DNA from: Armatimonadota bacterium
Lineage (GTDB): Bacteria > Armatimonadota > UBA5829
Length of the DNA stretch: 33,166 bases
NCBI GenBank assembly: GCA_039679645.1
Contig: JBDKUO010000044.1
Location: 1 to 33,166, forward strand
Reading direction: 5' to 3'
Position 1 is the stretch's first letter; every line of letters begins with the position of its first letter. The translations under genes were made by a program, and so were the position numbers. The notes beneath the pieces are model-generated. The model had not been told where the DNA came from and ran no database searches. It saw nothing but the letters and a program-made list of their open reading frames with translations. Shown here one piece after another: positions 17,980-25,683 of this stretch.

Positions 17980-19092
17980 TTATCCGCTCAACGGTCTGAA
18001 CGAAGCCCCGATATACCACCCAATCAGCATCGAAAAGAATGATACGTTTCCTCCAAATAGCAGCACCTGCTTTATAGCATCAGGTCTATATGTCAGGCTT
18101 GAAAGGAGCACGACTCCAACCACGCATGTGAACGTGATCAGTACCGATTTGGAGATACTCCACTGGACCAGGCTTGCTACTATATAGAATATGGCGGCTC
18201 CCAGGAAAAAGAAACCTGATCCCAAAAGCAGTATTAGCCCTGTCGGGATTACTGCCCAGTTGCCGCCGGACGCGTCGAATACCAGCTCTTCGTCGGGGTT
18301 TTTGACCAGTCCATTGATCGAGATCAGTATTCCGATCACCATGGAGCTTGCAGCCATCAGCACCACCAGGTTCCAACTCCACAGGCTGATATACGGGATA
18401 TATTCTCTCAGCCACTTTACAGGCTCTCCCGGCGATATGTGAATCGCTACAATCAAAAAGACTGCGATAGCCCACCAGATCATATTGAGCGCCGCCAGCC
18501 TGGTCTGAGATGCCGATTTTCCCGTTACGGTTGTAGTGTGCGCTACCTGTTTGCCTACCAGGTCCATCAGTTTTTTTTCGGCCACACGGTCGGAAGGGTT
18601 ATACTGAATCGCATAGCTGTAAGACCTGACGGCGTTAGTCAAGCGTCCCTGGGCTTTATATATGTCACCCATAACGACGTGAGCGCGGGCATTGTGCGGA
18701 TCAAGCTTAAGCGCCTGTTTGCAGTGATTAGCTGCCTCATGAAAGCGCCTCTGCACATACGCAAACTGCGCGTCTTTAATGTGACCTGCAACCTCTGAGG
18801 TGTATCGGGGTCTGCCGGTTTCGGGATTTCCGCTGCGCTCAAATCCCGGACCACCAGCAGGTTTCGTGGTCTGAGAGTTGAGTTTTGCATCGTAATCCTG
18901 GCGAGCCGCAGGATCGGTTAAAGTATCGTAGGCTTCCTGGATCTGAATGAAGAGTCTGTGAGCCAACTGCTTATCTTCGGCCACGTCAGGATGATACTTG
19001 CGCACAAGCTGCTTGTGGCGCCGCTTGATCTGAGCCTCCGTGGCATCGTGCGGCAGTCCGAGGATTTCGTAATAGTTGCGCGTGGTCTTCAT
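17980..19092 (-). CDS. DnaJ-domain, TPR and multi-span membrane protein
   Basis: The 370-residue protein has three parts. A J domain (about 5-70, YYEILGLPHDATEAQIK, with H34-P35-D36) should stimulate a DnaK ATPase. A TPR region of about two repeats (about 105-180, AANHCKQALKLDPHNARAHV and AVRSYSYAIQYNPSD) offers a docking surface. The C-terminal half (about 205-370) has five or six hydrophobic spans, so the J and TPR parts probably face the cytoplasm at the membrane. Its start codon overlaps the stop of the GspF paralogue by one base (TGATG), implying coupling to an inner-membrane platform protein. The architecture is not one I can name; the role is unknown. Confidence 0.8.
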   Translation of the reverse strand: MKTTRNYYEILGLPHDATEAQIKRRHKQLVRKYHPDVAEDKQLAHRLFIQIQEAYDTLTDPAARQDYDAKLNSQTTKPAGGPGFERSGNPETGRPRYTSEVAGHIKDAQFAYVQRRFHEAANHCKQALKLDPHNARAHVVMGDIYKAQGRLTNAVRSYSYAIQYNPSDRVAEKKLMDLVGKQVAHTTTVTGKSASQTRLAALNMIWWAIAVFLIVAIHISPGEPVKWLREYIPYISLWSWNLVVLMAASSMVIGILISINGLVKNPDEELVFDASGGNWAVIPTGLILLLGSGFFFLGAAIFYIVASLVQWSISKSVLITFTCVVGVVLLSSLTYRPDAIKQVLLFGGNVSFFSMLIGWYIGASFRPLSG

Positions 19093-20282
19093 CAGAATCC
19101 CGATTCCATTGTCTGGTGGACATATTGTGTGTATCCACCAGATACCTGAACATATGTAAAGAACCCGGCCACCAGCATCATCAGCACGAAAAGCACAACA
19201 GGAAGCTTTCGCAGTGTTGTTTTTGTCTCATCATCCATATATTCCGCAACTTTTTGGAGTGTGTCATCATAACTGCCTGTTTTCTCACCGATATCGAGCA
19301 TATCGACGACTACAGGCAGCAGCATCCCCGTCTCTTGCAGCGATTTGGCAAGGGACTGGCCATTATTCAGAGCGGGAATAACTTTTTTTACCCTGCCGCC
19401 TATGGCAACATTAGCGCACGCATCCGCGGATATCGATACGGCTTGCGCAATGGGTACACCAGATGAGTATAGCAGCGCAAGTGTTTTTGAAAAGCGCGAC
19501 ATTGCAATTTTCCGAGCCATCGTTCCCAGTATCGGAGGTTGGATTTTCACAATATCCCATGCATACCGCACTGGCTTATATTGAAAGAGAAACCTACACA
19601 CAATCAATGCGATCAAGATGGGGATGCCTATCATCCGAAACTGTGCCCACACTATGTGTGCTGCAGCCTGAGCGCTGTCCACCACAAGTGCGATCAGAGC
19701 AGGTTCAAAGAAGATCAGCAGCAAGACCAGGACGGGGTAGAACGTGGCGGTGATAATCCTGCGCCTTACGGTGATCTCGAATTCAAGGTGAGACGCAATT
19801 CTATCCGCCATTGGTTCAAGCAGACCACTTTGTTCGCCTGCGCGTATTAGAGCGATGTCTAGTGGTGCGAAAACGTGTGCATGTCTGCTCATCTCTTCAG
19901 ATAATGGTCCGCCGTTTTGAACTCGCGCTTGCATCATTCTTGCAATGCGTCCAAGCGGACCTCGAGCGCGTTGTCCAATTCCACGGAGAGATTCGGAGAG
20001 CGACATGCCGGCGGCAAGCGTAGTTGTAAGCTGCCTGTAGAAAAACAAGAGGCTGCGAAGGCTGATGCCAGTCCAGAACGGATATACGAGATAATGTAGG
20101 AAGACATTACCGGATGGGCCTTCACTGGATGCACTGCGAGACGATTTAGCAGGTCGAATTTCCATCGGGAACCCGCCTGCCTCGCGTATCATTGCAGCAG
20201 CCTGATGCTCATCGTCGGCTTCAAGTGTGCCTGTCCGGGTGTTACCGGCTCTGTCTTTAACTTTGTAACTGTATATGGCCAA
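19092..20282 (-). CDS. Type II secretion / type IV pilus inner-membrane platform protein (GspF/PilC family), second copy
   Basis: GspF/PilC proteins form the inner-membrane platform over which the GspE/PilB ATPase turns to build pseudopili or pili. This 396-residue copy has the N-terminal cytoplasmic motif IYSYKVKDRAGNTRTGTLEA (3-22) and two T2SSF domains (about 78-200 and 280-390), each with the FYRQLTTTLAAGMSLSESL or FSKTLALLYSSGVPIAQAV pattern, with three membrane spans. The start is TTG at 20282, 9 nt after the first copy, with AGGG upstream. No GspE/PilB ATPase, GspD or pilin gene is near, so the partner proteins are elsewhere or it works in a reduced system. Confidence 0.88.
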   Translation of the reverse strand: MAIYSYKVKDRAGNTRTGTLEADDEHQAAAMIREAGGFPMEIRPAKSSRSASSEGPSGNVFLHYLVYPFWTGISLRSLLFFYRQLTTTLAAGMSLSESLRGIGQRARGPLGRIARMMQARVQNGGPLSEEMSRHAHVFAPLDIALIRAGEQSGLLEPMADRIASHLEFEITVRRRIITATFYPVLVLLLIFFEPALIALVVDSAQAAAHIVWAQFRMIGIPILIALIVCRFLFQYKPVRYAWDIVKIQPPILGTMARKIAMSRFSKTLALLYSSGVPIAQAVSISADACANVAIGGRVKKVIPALNNGQSLAKSLQETGMLLPVVVDMLDIGEKTGSYDDTLQKVAEYMDDETKTTLRKLPVVLFVLMMLVAGFFTYVQVSGGYTQYVHQTMESGF

Positions 20283-20291
20283 TTGTATACC

Positions 20292-21539
20292 CTAGAAATT
20301 CAGCATCGGCAGCAGATAATCTCGATAACCTGATGCCATAAAGTAGACCGCAAGCACCGTCAGCGCGCCTTGAAGTATCATCAATAATGTGATCGACCAT
20401 GCTTTGCCGATTGTTTTCTGCGCGGCTGCTCTGTCTGTGTAGAACTCCGATATCTTTGCCATTGCCTCAGGCAGTCTTCCACTCTTCTCACCAGCGGACA
20501 CCATACCCAGGTCGTCGAGATCAAAGACTCCCGAGTGTTCCAGCAGCGCAACAACGCCCGAGTTTGGTGGAGCCGTGCGTCGAGCCAGCTTCAGTTTCCT
20601 GGCCATCTCACTGTTTCTCGGAGTGAGACTCGCTGCATCCCAGGCTGTATCCGAGCTGATTCCCGCCGACATCAGCGAGTCCATCATGTGGAAAAACCGG
20701 GAGATTGCTGCGAACCTGTGGACTTTCCCCCAAATCGGCATTTTTATAAGCATCGTATCCAGCGCTAGCCGCACAACAGGGACGCGCTTAATGTATCCCC
20801 ATACTTCCCACCATACAAGCAGGGCTATAATTACCGGCATGGCGACTCGAAATCCTTGCGCGAAGTATTTTTCAACTGCAGGAAGGCCTTTACCCGCCAC
20901 TGCAGTCAGCATAGTGTTAAGATTGAGAAATGGGGCTTGTATGATAAATAGGATGAACGTGAGTTTTGTGATAAACCATCCAATTCTGCCGTATCTGGTG
21001 TCGGATGCCTCACGCTCGAAATCTGCCGCGACTTCTTCCAATGCAATGTCCAGCTTTCCTGCAAGCTCTCCGCACCATATAGATGCCACCGCATGCACTG
21101 GGAATAATCTTGAATACTCCGCCATTGCGCCTGAAAGCTTCTTGCCCGAGCGAATGCTCTCTTGAATCACCGGCAGCACGGATCGTATCTTGCGGTTGGA
21201 CACCCTGATGTCCGTTGCGGACTGAAACAAAGGTCTTCCCGACTTGACCAGTGTGGCAAGCTGCCTGAAAAACATTGCAAGCGCTGCCGCCGAGGCGCAT
21301 GACTTCACCGATATAGGCACGCTCTCATTCTGAGGCAATACTCTGCCAATAACCGAGCGCGCCGCAACCTGAGCGCCGGTCCGGGCTGAAGCTTGTGCCC
21401 CGGATGGCGGATACACTGCTCTGGCTGAGTATCCCATTCGGGCCAGCTTTTGGGCGACCTGCTGCTCATCGTGAGCGTCCATTGCGCCGCGAACAATTTT
21501 ACCGCTATTATCAACTGCTTCGTATCTAAATAAACCCAT
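20292..21539 (-). CDS. GspF/PilC family platform protein, first copy
   Basis: This 415-residue paralogue starts with FRYEAVDNSGKIVRGAMDAH (4-23), the standard GspF N-terminus, followed by a linker rich in Ala/Ser (about 45-75). The first T2SSF domain has MFFRQLATLVKSGRPLFQSA (about 89-108), the second ISRFFHMMDSLMSAGISSDT. The first and second copies are clearly related but diverged, so this is an old duplication or a co-acting pair. ATG 21539 lacks a good Shine-Dalgarno (AAAAG only). It lies 93 bp after folK, separated by a palindrome and an AT-rich repeat. Confidence 0.88.
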   Translation of the reverse strand: MGLFRYEAVDNSGKIVRGAMDAHDEQQVAQKLARMGYSARAVYPPSGAQASARTGAQVAARSVIGRVLPQNESVPISVKSCASAAALAMFFRQLATLVKSGRPLFQSATDIRVSNRKIRSVLPVIQESIRSGKKLSGAMAEYSRLFPVHAVASIWCGELAGKLDIALEEVAADFEREASDTRYGRIGWFITKLTFILFIIQAPFLNLNTMLTAVAGKGLPAVEKYFAQGFRVAMPVIIALLVWWEVWGYIKRVPVVRLALDTMLIKMPIWGKVHRFAAISRFFHMMDSLMSAGISSDTAWDAASLTPRNSEMARKLKLARRTAPPNSGVVALLEHSGVFDLDDLGMVSAGEKSGRLPEAMAKISEFYTDRAAAQKTIGKAWSITLLMILQGALTVLAVYFMASGYRDYLLPMLNF

Positions 21540-21541
21540 CT

Positions 21542-21578
21542 TTTGATTTAGTAGTTAGTATTTAATATTGATTATTTT
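21542..21578. repeat. AT-rich word repeat (reverse orientation)
   Basis: Read on the minus strand it gives AATAATCAATATTAAATAC and CTACTAAATCAAAA, close to the plus-strand copy at 15975-16009. It abuts the gspF start codon. Confidence 0.55.
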
Positions 21579-21587
21579 TGTGTAACG

Positions 21588-21616
21588 TTCGGACGCGATA
21601 TCTGATCGCGTCCGAA
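21588..21616. repeat. 29-bp palindrome, copy 1
   Basis: TTCGGACGCGAT (21588-21599) and ATCGCGTCCGAA (21605-21616) are perfect 12-bp arms around ATCTG, followed by ACAGAA. It lies 17 bp after the folK stop and may end or stabilise the folK transcript. Related copies are at 27931-27959 and 30558-30586. Confidence 0.85.
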
Positions 21617-21632
21617 ACAGAAATTCCGCACA

Positions 21633-22127
21633 TTAATTCAGCGGAATGATTTCTATTATTCCCGCACGGTCAATATTATTGGCCGCTTCGCGCGCTGAAA
21701 TGCTGCCCGGCAGTTCCATGTCGGGCGCTACCTCAGCAAGCGGGACCAGCACGAACGCCCTTTCCATCATCCTGGGGTGGGGGATTGAAAGCCGCTCCTC
21801 ATCTATATTGACGCCCTCATAGAGCAAAATATCCATGTCTATGACTCTCGGACCCCACCTTATTGTTCTCTTGCGGCCCATTTCATCTTCTATCTTATTG
21901 CAAATGTCCAGTAACTCATAGGGATCGAGAGTAGTTTCCACTCTGATGACTGCATTTGCGAAGTCGGGCTGATCTATTACTCCGACCGGTTTTGTGATAT
22001 AGATAGATGAAACGGCTGATACTGTGCATCCTTCATGCGCATCGACCATCGCGATGGCTTTATGCACATTCGCGATGTTATCTTCCAGGTTCGCTCCCAG
22101 CCCAAGATATGCACTCTTTGTAATCAT
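21633..22127 (-). CDS. folK: 2-amino-4-hydroxy-6-hydroxymethyldihydropteridine pyrophosphokinase
   Basis: FolK (HPPK) transfers pyrophosphate from ATP to 6-hydroxymethyl-dihydropterin in folate synthesis. The 164-residue form has the family blocks AYLGLGANLEDNIANV near the N-terminus, the YITKPVGVIDQPDFANAV substrate loop, and the signature RWGPRVIDMDILLY (about 97-110) with the metal aspartates. I start at ATG 22127: a TATAAT at 22135-22140 puts the transcription start at or next to this ATG, which rules out the in-frame GTG at 22133. No Shine-Dalgarno is visible. Folate supplies the methylene group used by PanB, encoded downstream on the same strand. Confidence 0.94.
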   Translation of the reverse strand: MITKSAYLGLGANLEDNIANVHKAIAMVDAHEGCTVSAVSSIYITKPVGVIDQPDFANAVIRVETTLDPYELLDICNKIEDEMGRKRTIRWGPRVIDMDILLYEGVNIDEERLSIPHPRMMERAFVLVPLAEVAPDMELPGSISAREAANNIDRAGIIEIIPLN

Positions 22128-22134
22128 CGGCACA

Positions 22135-22163
22135 ATTATACTTCTTGGAACCTATAGTGTAAA
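22135..22163 (-). promoter_or_regulatory. Promoter of folK (leaderless)
   Basis: On the minus strand TTTACA (22163-22158), 17 bp and TATAAT (22140-22135) are followed after 7 nt by the folK ATG. The expected transcription start coincides with the start codon. Confidence 0.75.
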
Positions 22164-22190
22164 ATAGTAGAAGCATTCGGCATCGCATTT

Positions 22191-22220
22191 CGTCATTCCG
22201 AGATCGTCCGGGGAATCTTT
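22191..22220. repeat. CGTCATTCCGAG...GGAATCT dispersed repeat
   Basis: CGTCATTCCGAG and GGGGAATCTTTC flank a short variable centre in the folK-epimerase gap. It is the same broad class as 17944-17977. The rest of the gap (22221-22309) shows no gene. Confidence 0.5.
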
Positions 22221-22309
22221 CCCGTGCGCATATGTGCCGGATTCTATCCGGTGGACTACAATGCGATGATATGACCCGGCAATGGAGTCCCGATCAAGGA
22301 GACAATTTG

Positions 22310-23233
22310 ATGAGATCAATAGACAGATACGAACTAGCCAATGGCGCCTCATGCGCTATTTGTCCCGATTGGGGCTGCAACCTATTCTCATGGATAGTCG
22401 ATGGCGTCGAATTAATGTATTGCCCCCAAGACTACCCTGAGGCTGCCTGGAAGATAACAGGCGGAGGCACGCCAATTCTGTTTCCGTCGGTCGGGCGCAC
22501 ATGGGACTTTTCCACCGGCACGCCCGTTCAGGGGATATACAGGGTTTACCCGTCAGATAAGACCTGGTTCATGCCCAGCCATGGCATCCTGTATAACTGC
22601 AGCTTCAAAAAACTCGATGAAGTCCGTGAGTCCGATAAGATAACAGTCACATACGGTCTTGAAGTGCCGGATAAGGTCAAGCTGGACAACTATCCTTTCG
22701 ATATAGATTTTACGCAGCGCTTTACACTTACCGCCGATACTGTTGCGCTTGAGGCGATAATCACCAACAACGGCGACAAGCCCGCGCCCGCTGCTTTTGG
22801 CTATCATCCGTACTTCAGAATATCGAACCCTCAGCGCGAGGGTGTCAAGGTCAGCCTGCCGATTACGAAATTCCTTGAAACAACCGAGGACACGGTTTTA
22901 CTCACGGGTAAGAGCAAGGATGCAAGCGGCGATATCGATCTGCAGCCGGATGTATATTACGACCATACATTCACCGGTGCGACCGGCACTCGCATGTCCC
23001 TGATAGATGCCAAGGCTGGCCATACGATCCATGTGGATTACGATGAGAAGTTTGAGCTGTTTTTAGTGTATACACCCGACGGTTCTGATTTCGTCTGTAT
23101 AGAACCGTGGACAAAGGGTCTCGGCGCATACATGAACCTCAAGGACCCCGGCTGGGAGAGCGGCGAGTCGATACCGGTCATACAGCCTGGCGCGAGTGTC
23201 AGCTATATGGCAACTTTCAGCGTAACCAAGTAG
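22310..23233 (+). CDS. Aldose 1-epimerase family protein
   Basis: This 307-residue protein is of the aldose 1-epimerase (mutarotase) superfamily, which interconverts alpha and beta anomers of free or phosphorylated sugars. Visible features are TPILFPSVGRT (about 56-66), the histidine in AAFGYHPYFRIS (catalytic acid region) and CIEPWTKGLGAYMN with the catalytic glutamate near the C-terminus. It resembles the general GalM/LacX-like branch, so I give no gene symbol. ATG 22310 has AAGGAG 8 nt upstream; an upstream in-frame ATG at 22232 reads through intergenic DNA. It is divergent from folK and stands alone. Confidence 0.88.
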   Translation: MRSIDRYELANGASCAICPDWGCNLFSWIVDGVELMYCPQDYPEAAWKITGGGTPILFPSVGRTWDFSTGTPVQGIYRVYPSDKTWFMPSHGILYNCSFKKLDEVRESDKITVTYGLEVPDKVKLDNYPFDIDFTQRFTLTADTVALEAIITNNGDKPAPAAFGYHPYFRISNPQREGVKVSLPITKFLETTEDTVLLTGKSKDASGDIDLQPDVYYDHTFTGATGTRMSLIDAKAGHTIHVDYDEKFELFLVYTPDGSDFVCIEPWTKGLGAYMNLKDPGWESGESIPVIQPGASVSYMATFSVTK

Positions 23234-23238
23234 TATAA

Positions 23239-23273
23239 GCTCCCTCACCTGGGTGTAGACAGTGTGAGGGAGC
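23239..23273 (+). terminator. Hairpin after the epimerase gene
   Basis: GCTCCCTCAC (23239-23248) pairs perfectly with GTGAGGGAGC (23264-23273), with a 15-nt loop, 5 bp after the stop codon. No U tract follows on the plus strand (GCAAAAATC), so it may stop transcription inefficiently or need Rho. Confidence 0.6.
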
Positions 23274-23357
23274 GCAAAAATCTGCCGATTATACAAATGT
23301 TTTGCCGTCGCTTTGTCGATACATGTCTTGAAGCAGTATTCAAAAGGAGTCAAGACA

Positions 23358-23864
23358 ATGAGCGTAAACGGTATAAACGGCAATTTACTATCCAGTTTGT
23401 ATAAATACAACACCTCGGAGTCGGAAGCAACCACTTCAACAAGCACAAATCCGGGTTCAATACTTGATACCGATACTTCGAGCACAGACTCGGCGGACTC
23501 GATAATCCTTTCGTCTCAGAGTCAGATATATTGCAGGCTTCAGAAACTGCAGCAGTCCGATCCGGATGAGTTCAAAAAAGTCTGTTCTAATATAGCTAAA
23601 AACCTGAATATGGCTGCGCAGAATGCGGGCGGTTCAGGCGCCGCGACGCTTGCAGTCAAGTTCTCGGCTGCAGCCGAAAGCGGCAAAATGTCCGACCTTA
23701 CAGCATCTACGACCGCCACAACACACAGCGCTACTTCAAACAGCACTTCAGCAATTAGCAAATCCCTGGTTAAGTATTACATGCAGCTTGCAGCCGGCCA
23801 TGCGAATAATGACGATATTAACAGCGTGATTACTCAACTGCTGGACAAGATGGGCATATCGTAG
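23358..23864 (+). CDS. Ser/Thr-rich hypothetical protein
   Basis: I cannot name this 168-residue protein. It has no signal peptide or membrane span. It starts MSVNGINGNLLSSLYKY, has a disordered Ser/Thr/Asp stretch (about 21-50), then a helical block with regular charged and hydrophobic spacing (SQIYCRLQKLQQSDPDEFKK, about 54-73, to about 92), a second Thr/Ser/Ala linker (about 110-133) and a C-terminal helix (YYMQLAAGHANNDDINSVIT). The block 'LQ..QQ.DP..FK.V...IA..L..AA' reminds me of short uncharacterised proteins from several phyla, from memory only. AAAAGGAG lies 8 nt upstream, and codon use looks real. It is convergent with the next gene, with a 4-bp gap. Confidence 0.75.
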   Translation: MSVNGINGNLLSSLYKYNTSESEATTSTSTNPGSILDTDTSSTDSADSIILSSQSQIYCRLQKLQQSDPDEFKKVCSNIAKNLNMAAQNAGGSGAATLAVKFSAAAESGKMSDLTASTTATTHSATSNSTSAISKSLVKYYMQLAAGHANNDDINSVITQLLDKMGIS

Positions 23865-23868
23865 CAAT

Positions 23869-24453
23869 CTAATTGTTTTGTCGGCCCTCTATCGCGCAAA
23901 GTAGGACTGCGGCAGCAATGCCTATACGTCTGTCAAGCAAATTATTGATATCCGGCGAAAAGTCCAAGTCCAGCTTGAGCACGAATGGGTCGAAGTGCTG
24001 ACTGAACCTAAACACCGGCATGCTGTGTATGGTGCCGTCAAACCTCTGCGGGATCAGGTTAGTGAGGAATCTGCGCAGCAGAGCCATCATCAGGCTGTCT
24101 TCTCTTATATAGCCGACTTCCTGGTCGAGTGAGTCGAGTATGATCCACTCGTCCTTGATGATTGACTTGATTCCTTTGCGCCTGAGCGCGCCAACCTTCT
24201 CCTGCGTCCTCGGATCGAATACATCATAAGTAGCTGATATATCCAGGATGTTCCTCGCGGTAATCGTGAGCACTTCTTCGGTTTTTGCCTCGTTTGAGTA
24301 GAGCCTTATGTCTTCTCTGAGCCTGAAAGCCTTCATGTCGGCAAAGAATGCCAGGTTGCCGTATGGGTCATAAATTCGAAACGCGCCGCCGAAGAGTTTG
24401 AGGAACTGCTTTCTTACCAGATATCTAGCGTGTGAAAATGGGTTCTCGAACAT
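23869..24453 (-). CDS. LURP-one-related / scramblase-like protein
   Basis: The 194-residue protein has the Tubby-like LURP-one (DUF567) pattern: YLVRKQFLKLFGGAFRIYD near the N-terminus, then alternating beta-strand blocks (FFADMKAFRLREDIRLYS, EVLTITARNILDISATYDVF, VGALRRKGIKSIIKDEWIIL) and a hydrophobic C-terminal helix (IGIAAAVLLCAI). The fold is shared with phospholipid scramblases; the bacterial role is unknown. I start at ATG 24453 because GGAGG sits 5 nt upstream. Longer in-frame starts (24567, 24483) lack this. It is divergent from the next gene. Confidence 0.8.
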   Translation of the reverse strand: MFENPFSHARYLVRKQFLKLFGGAFRIYDPYGNLAFFADMKAFRLREDIRLYSNEAKTEEVLTITARNILDISATYDVFDPRTQEKVGALRRKGIKSIIKDEWIILDSLDQEVGYIREDSLMMALLRRFLTNLIPQRFDGTIHSMPVFRFSQHFDPFVLKLDLDFSPDINNLLDRRIGIAAAVLLCAIEGRQNN

Positions 24454-24572
24454 CTTTGCCTCCGCCCAGGTTTTATATGTCATAAATTCATCTTGACTAT
24501 GCTGATTTCCTGCAGGAGTTTGCCTGTCCTGAAGATAAGCATATTCAGGCAAGTATGAAAGGAACATGATTT

Positions 24573-25016
24573 ATGATACTGGATAGACTGGAAAATGCAA
24601 AACGATATGAGAGTCTGCATCCCGCTTTCGGCAAGGCATTCGAGTTTTTAGGTAATCTCTCTGAGAAAACCGAGTCGGGAAGATACGAGATAGACGGCGA
24701 TAAGCTCTATGTGAACGTGATGAAAGCCGAGTGCCATGACAGCTCATCCGCCAAACTTGAGGCTCACAAGAAGTATATCGACATACAGTATGAGATCGAC
24801 GGCAATGAGACTATGGGCTGGCGCGATGTAAAGACGTGCAAATCAGTAGTCGAGCCGTATAACGAGAGCGGCGACTATGCTCTCTTCTCAGACTCGCCGG
24901 ATACATGGTTTGCCGTTTCATCGGGTGTGTTTGTTATCTTCTTCCCGGATGATGCGCACGCTCCTCAGGTGGGCGAGGGCAAGGTCAAAAAAGCCGTTGT
25001 CAAAGTTGCGCTTTAG
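24573..25016 (+). CDS. YhcH/YjgK/YiaL (EbgC-like) family protein
   Basis: This family forms small cupin-like metal-binding proteins, several of which are encoded with sugar-acid, sialic acid or beta-galactosidase genes and may act as sugar isomerases or anomerases. The 147-residue product keeps the expected blocks: EIDGDKLYVNVMKAEC, KLEAHKKYIDIQYEIDG (about 64-80, with the metal histidine and aspartate), MGWRDV, and FVIFFPDDAHAPQVG (about 123-137) with the second histidine. AAAGGAA precedes ATG 24573. With the aldose epimerase nearby, this suggests a link to sugar handling, although the two genes are not in one operon. Confidence 0.88.
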   Translation: MILDRLENAKRYESLHPAFGKAFEFLGNLSEKTESGRYEIDGDKLYVNVMKAECHDSSSAKLEAHKKYIDIQYEIDGNETMGWRDVKTCKSVVEPYNESGDYALFSDSPDTWFAVSSGVFVIFFPDDAHAPQVGEGKVKKAVVKVAL

Positions 25017-25046
25017 CTGCAACCAACACAACAAATACTCACGCCT

Positions 25047-25200
25047 AATGCGGATTACAAATTGCGGTTCTGGTCCCCCTTTGTGTGGTTATAGCCGCGG
25101 TTTTAACCGCCCGGCGACTGAAGTCACGGTTACAAAAACACGAAGTCGGCCTACGCCGACTGGAGAATGGCGCTATTTACGCTCAATCTAATCCGCATTA
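25047..25200. repeat. 154-bp element with 12-bp terminal inverted repeats
   Basis: TAATGCGGATTA (25047-25058) and TAATCCGCATTA (25189-25200) are perfect inverted ends. Inside are GCGGTT-TT-AACCGC (25097-25110), a GGCGACTGAAGTCACGG stretch, and the hairpin AGTCGGC-CTAC-GCCGACT (25144-25161). There is no open reading frame of note. It looks like a small non-autonomous or folded repeat element; mobility is not shown by a single copy. Confidence 0.6.
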
Positions 25201-25201
25201 C

Positions 25202-25240
25202 GCGTAAATACTAAATATCAAATCTGCAATATAAAATACA
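25202..25240. repeat. AT-rich word repeat
   Basis: AAATACTAAATATCAAATC and CAATATAAAATAC words directly follow the 154-bp element and run into the terminator stem. It is the same class as 2816-2858 and 15975-16009. Confidence 0.55.
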
Positions 25241-25275
25241 ATATCCCTCCGGGTATCTTACCTGGAGGGATATTG
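25239..25275. terminator. Bidirectional terminator between convergent genes
   Basis: CAATATCCCTCC (25239-25250) pairs with GGAGGGATATTG (25264-25275), a perfect 12-bp stem with a loop that can itself pair partly (GGGTA/TACC). On the minus strand it is followed by TATTTTATATT, on the plus strand by TCGTTATTGCTTC. It ends the YhcH-type gene and the pcrA/zinc-ribbon operon. Confidence 0.75.
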
Positions 25276-25309
25276 TCGTTATTGCTTCTCAGCCGCGGCC
25301 GCGGCGCAC

Positions 25310-25615
25310 TTATTCCCGGCTCGAAAACAGCCTTTTTATGTTATCCCAGAAACTATGCAGTCCACCGGATTTAGGCAGTGTGCTCGGTAGAACCTCTTCT
25401 TCAAAGAGCGAGCTGTCTATGCTGCCGTATTCCGTCTGCAATGACTGCATGGCGTCTCTGACCGATTCATTATCCGTATGGAATCGTCCGGTCCAACCAC
25501 AGACGAAGCACTCTTGGTTTTTCACCGGGTTGAGCGCGCCACAGAGGTCGCAGACTTTGAAGTCCCTCTCGGTGTATCCGCCGAGGCTGTCGGAACCTCT
25601 CTCATACCACTCCAT
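25310..25615 (-). CDS. Small zinc-ribbon protein
   Basis: The 101-residue product has a classic zinc ribbon near the N-terminus: C22, C25, C36 and C39 (VCDLCG and ECFVCGW), followed by an acidic linker (about 48-80) and a C-terminal basic/aromatic tail (FWDNIKRLF). No enzyme motif is present. The Shine-Dalgarno AGAAGG is about 8 nt before ATG 25615. It lies 68 nt after pcrA on the same strand, so the two are probably cotranscribed; a role in DNA repair is possible but only by association. Confidence 0.75.
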   Translation of the reverse strand: MEWYERGSDSLGGYTERDFKVCDLCGALNPVKNQECFVCGWTGRFHTDNESVRDAMQSLQTEYGSIDSSLFEEEVLPSTLPKSGGLHSFWDNIKRLFSSRE

Positions 25616-25683
25616 GATATCAACCTTCTTTGCGCGCTGTTTTGTGCCATTCCATGGATATTTTCCCCGTGGTCAAGCCGTTA

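Noticed and set aside
22128-22133. GTG start for folK
   Set aside because: It falls between the -10 box and the expected transcription start, so it would not be in the mRNA.
22232-22309. Upstream ATG for the aldose epimerase
   Set aside because: The extension has no homology or ribosome binding site and crosses intergenic sequence; ATG 22310 has AAGGAG.
24454-24567. Longer start for the LURP-one-like protein
   Set aside because: Only ATG 24453 has a well-placed GGAGG; the longer form would also approach the divergent gene start.
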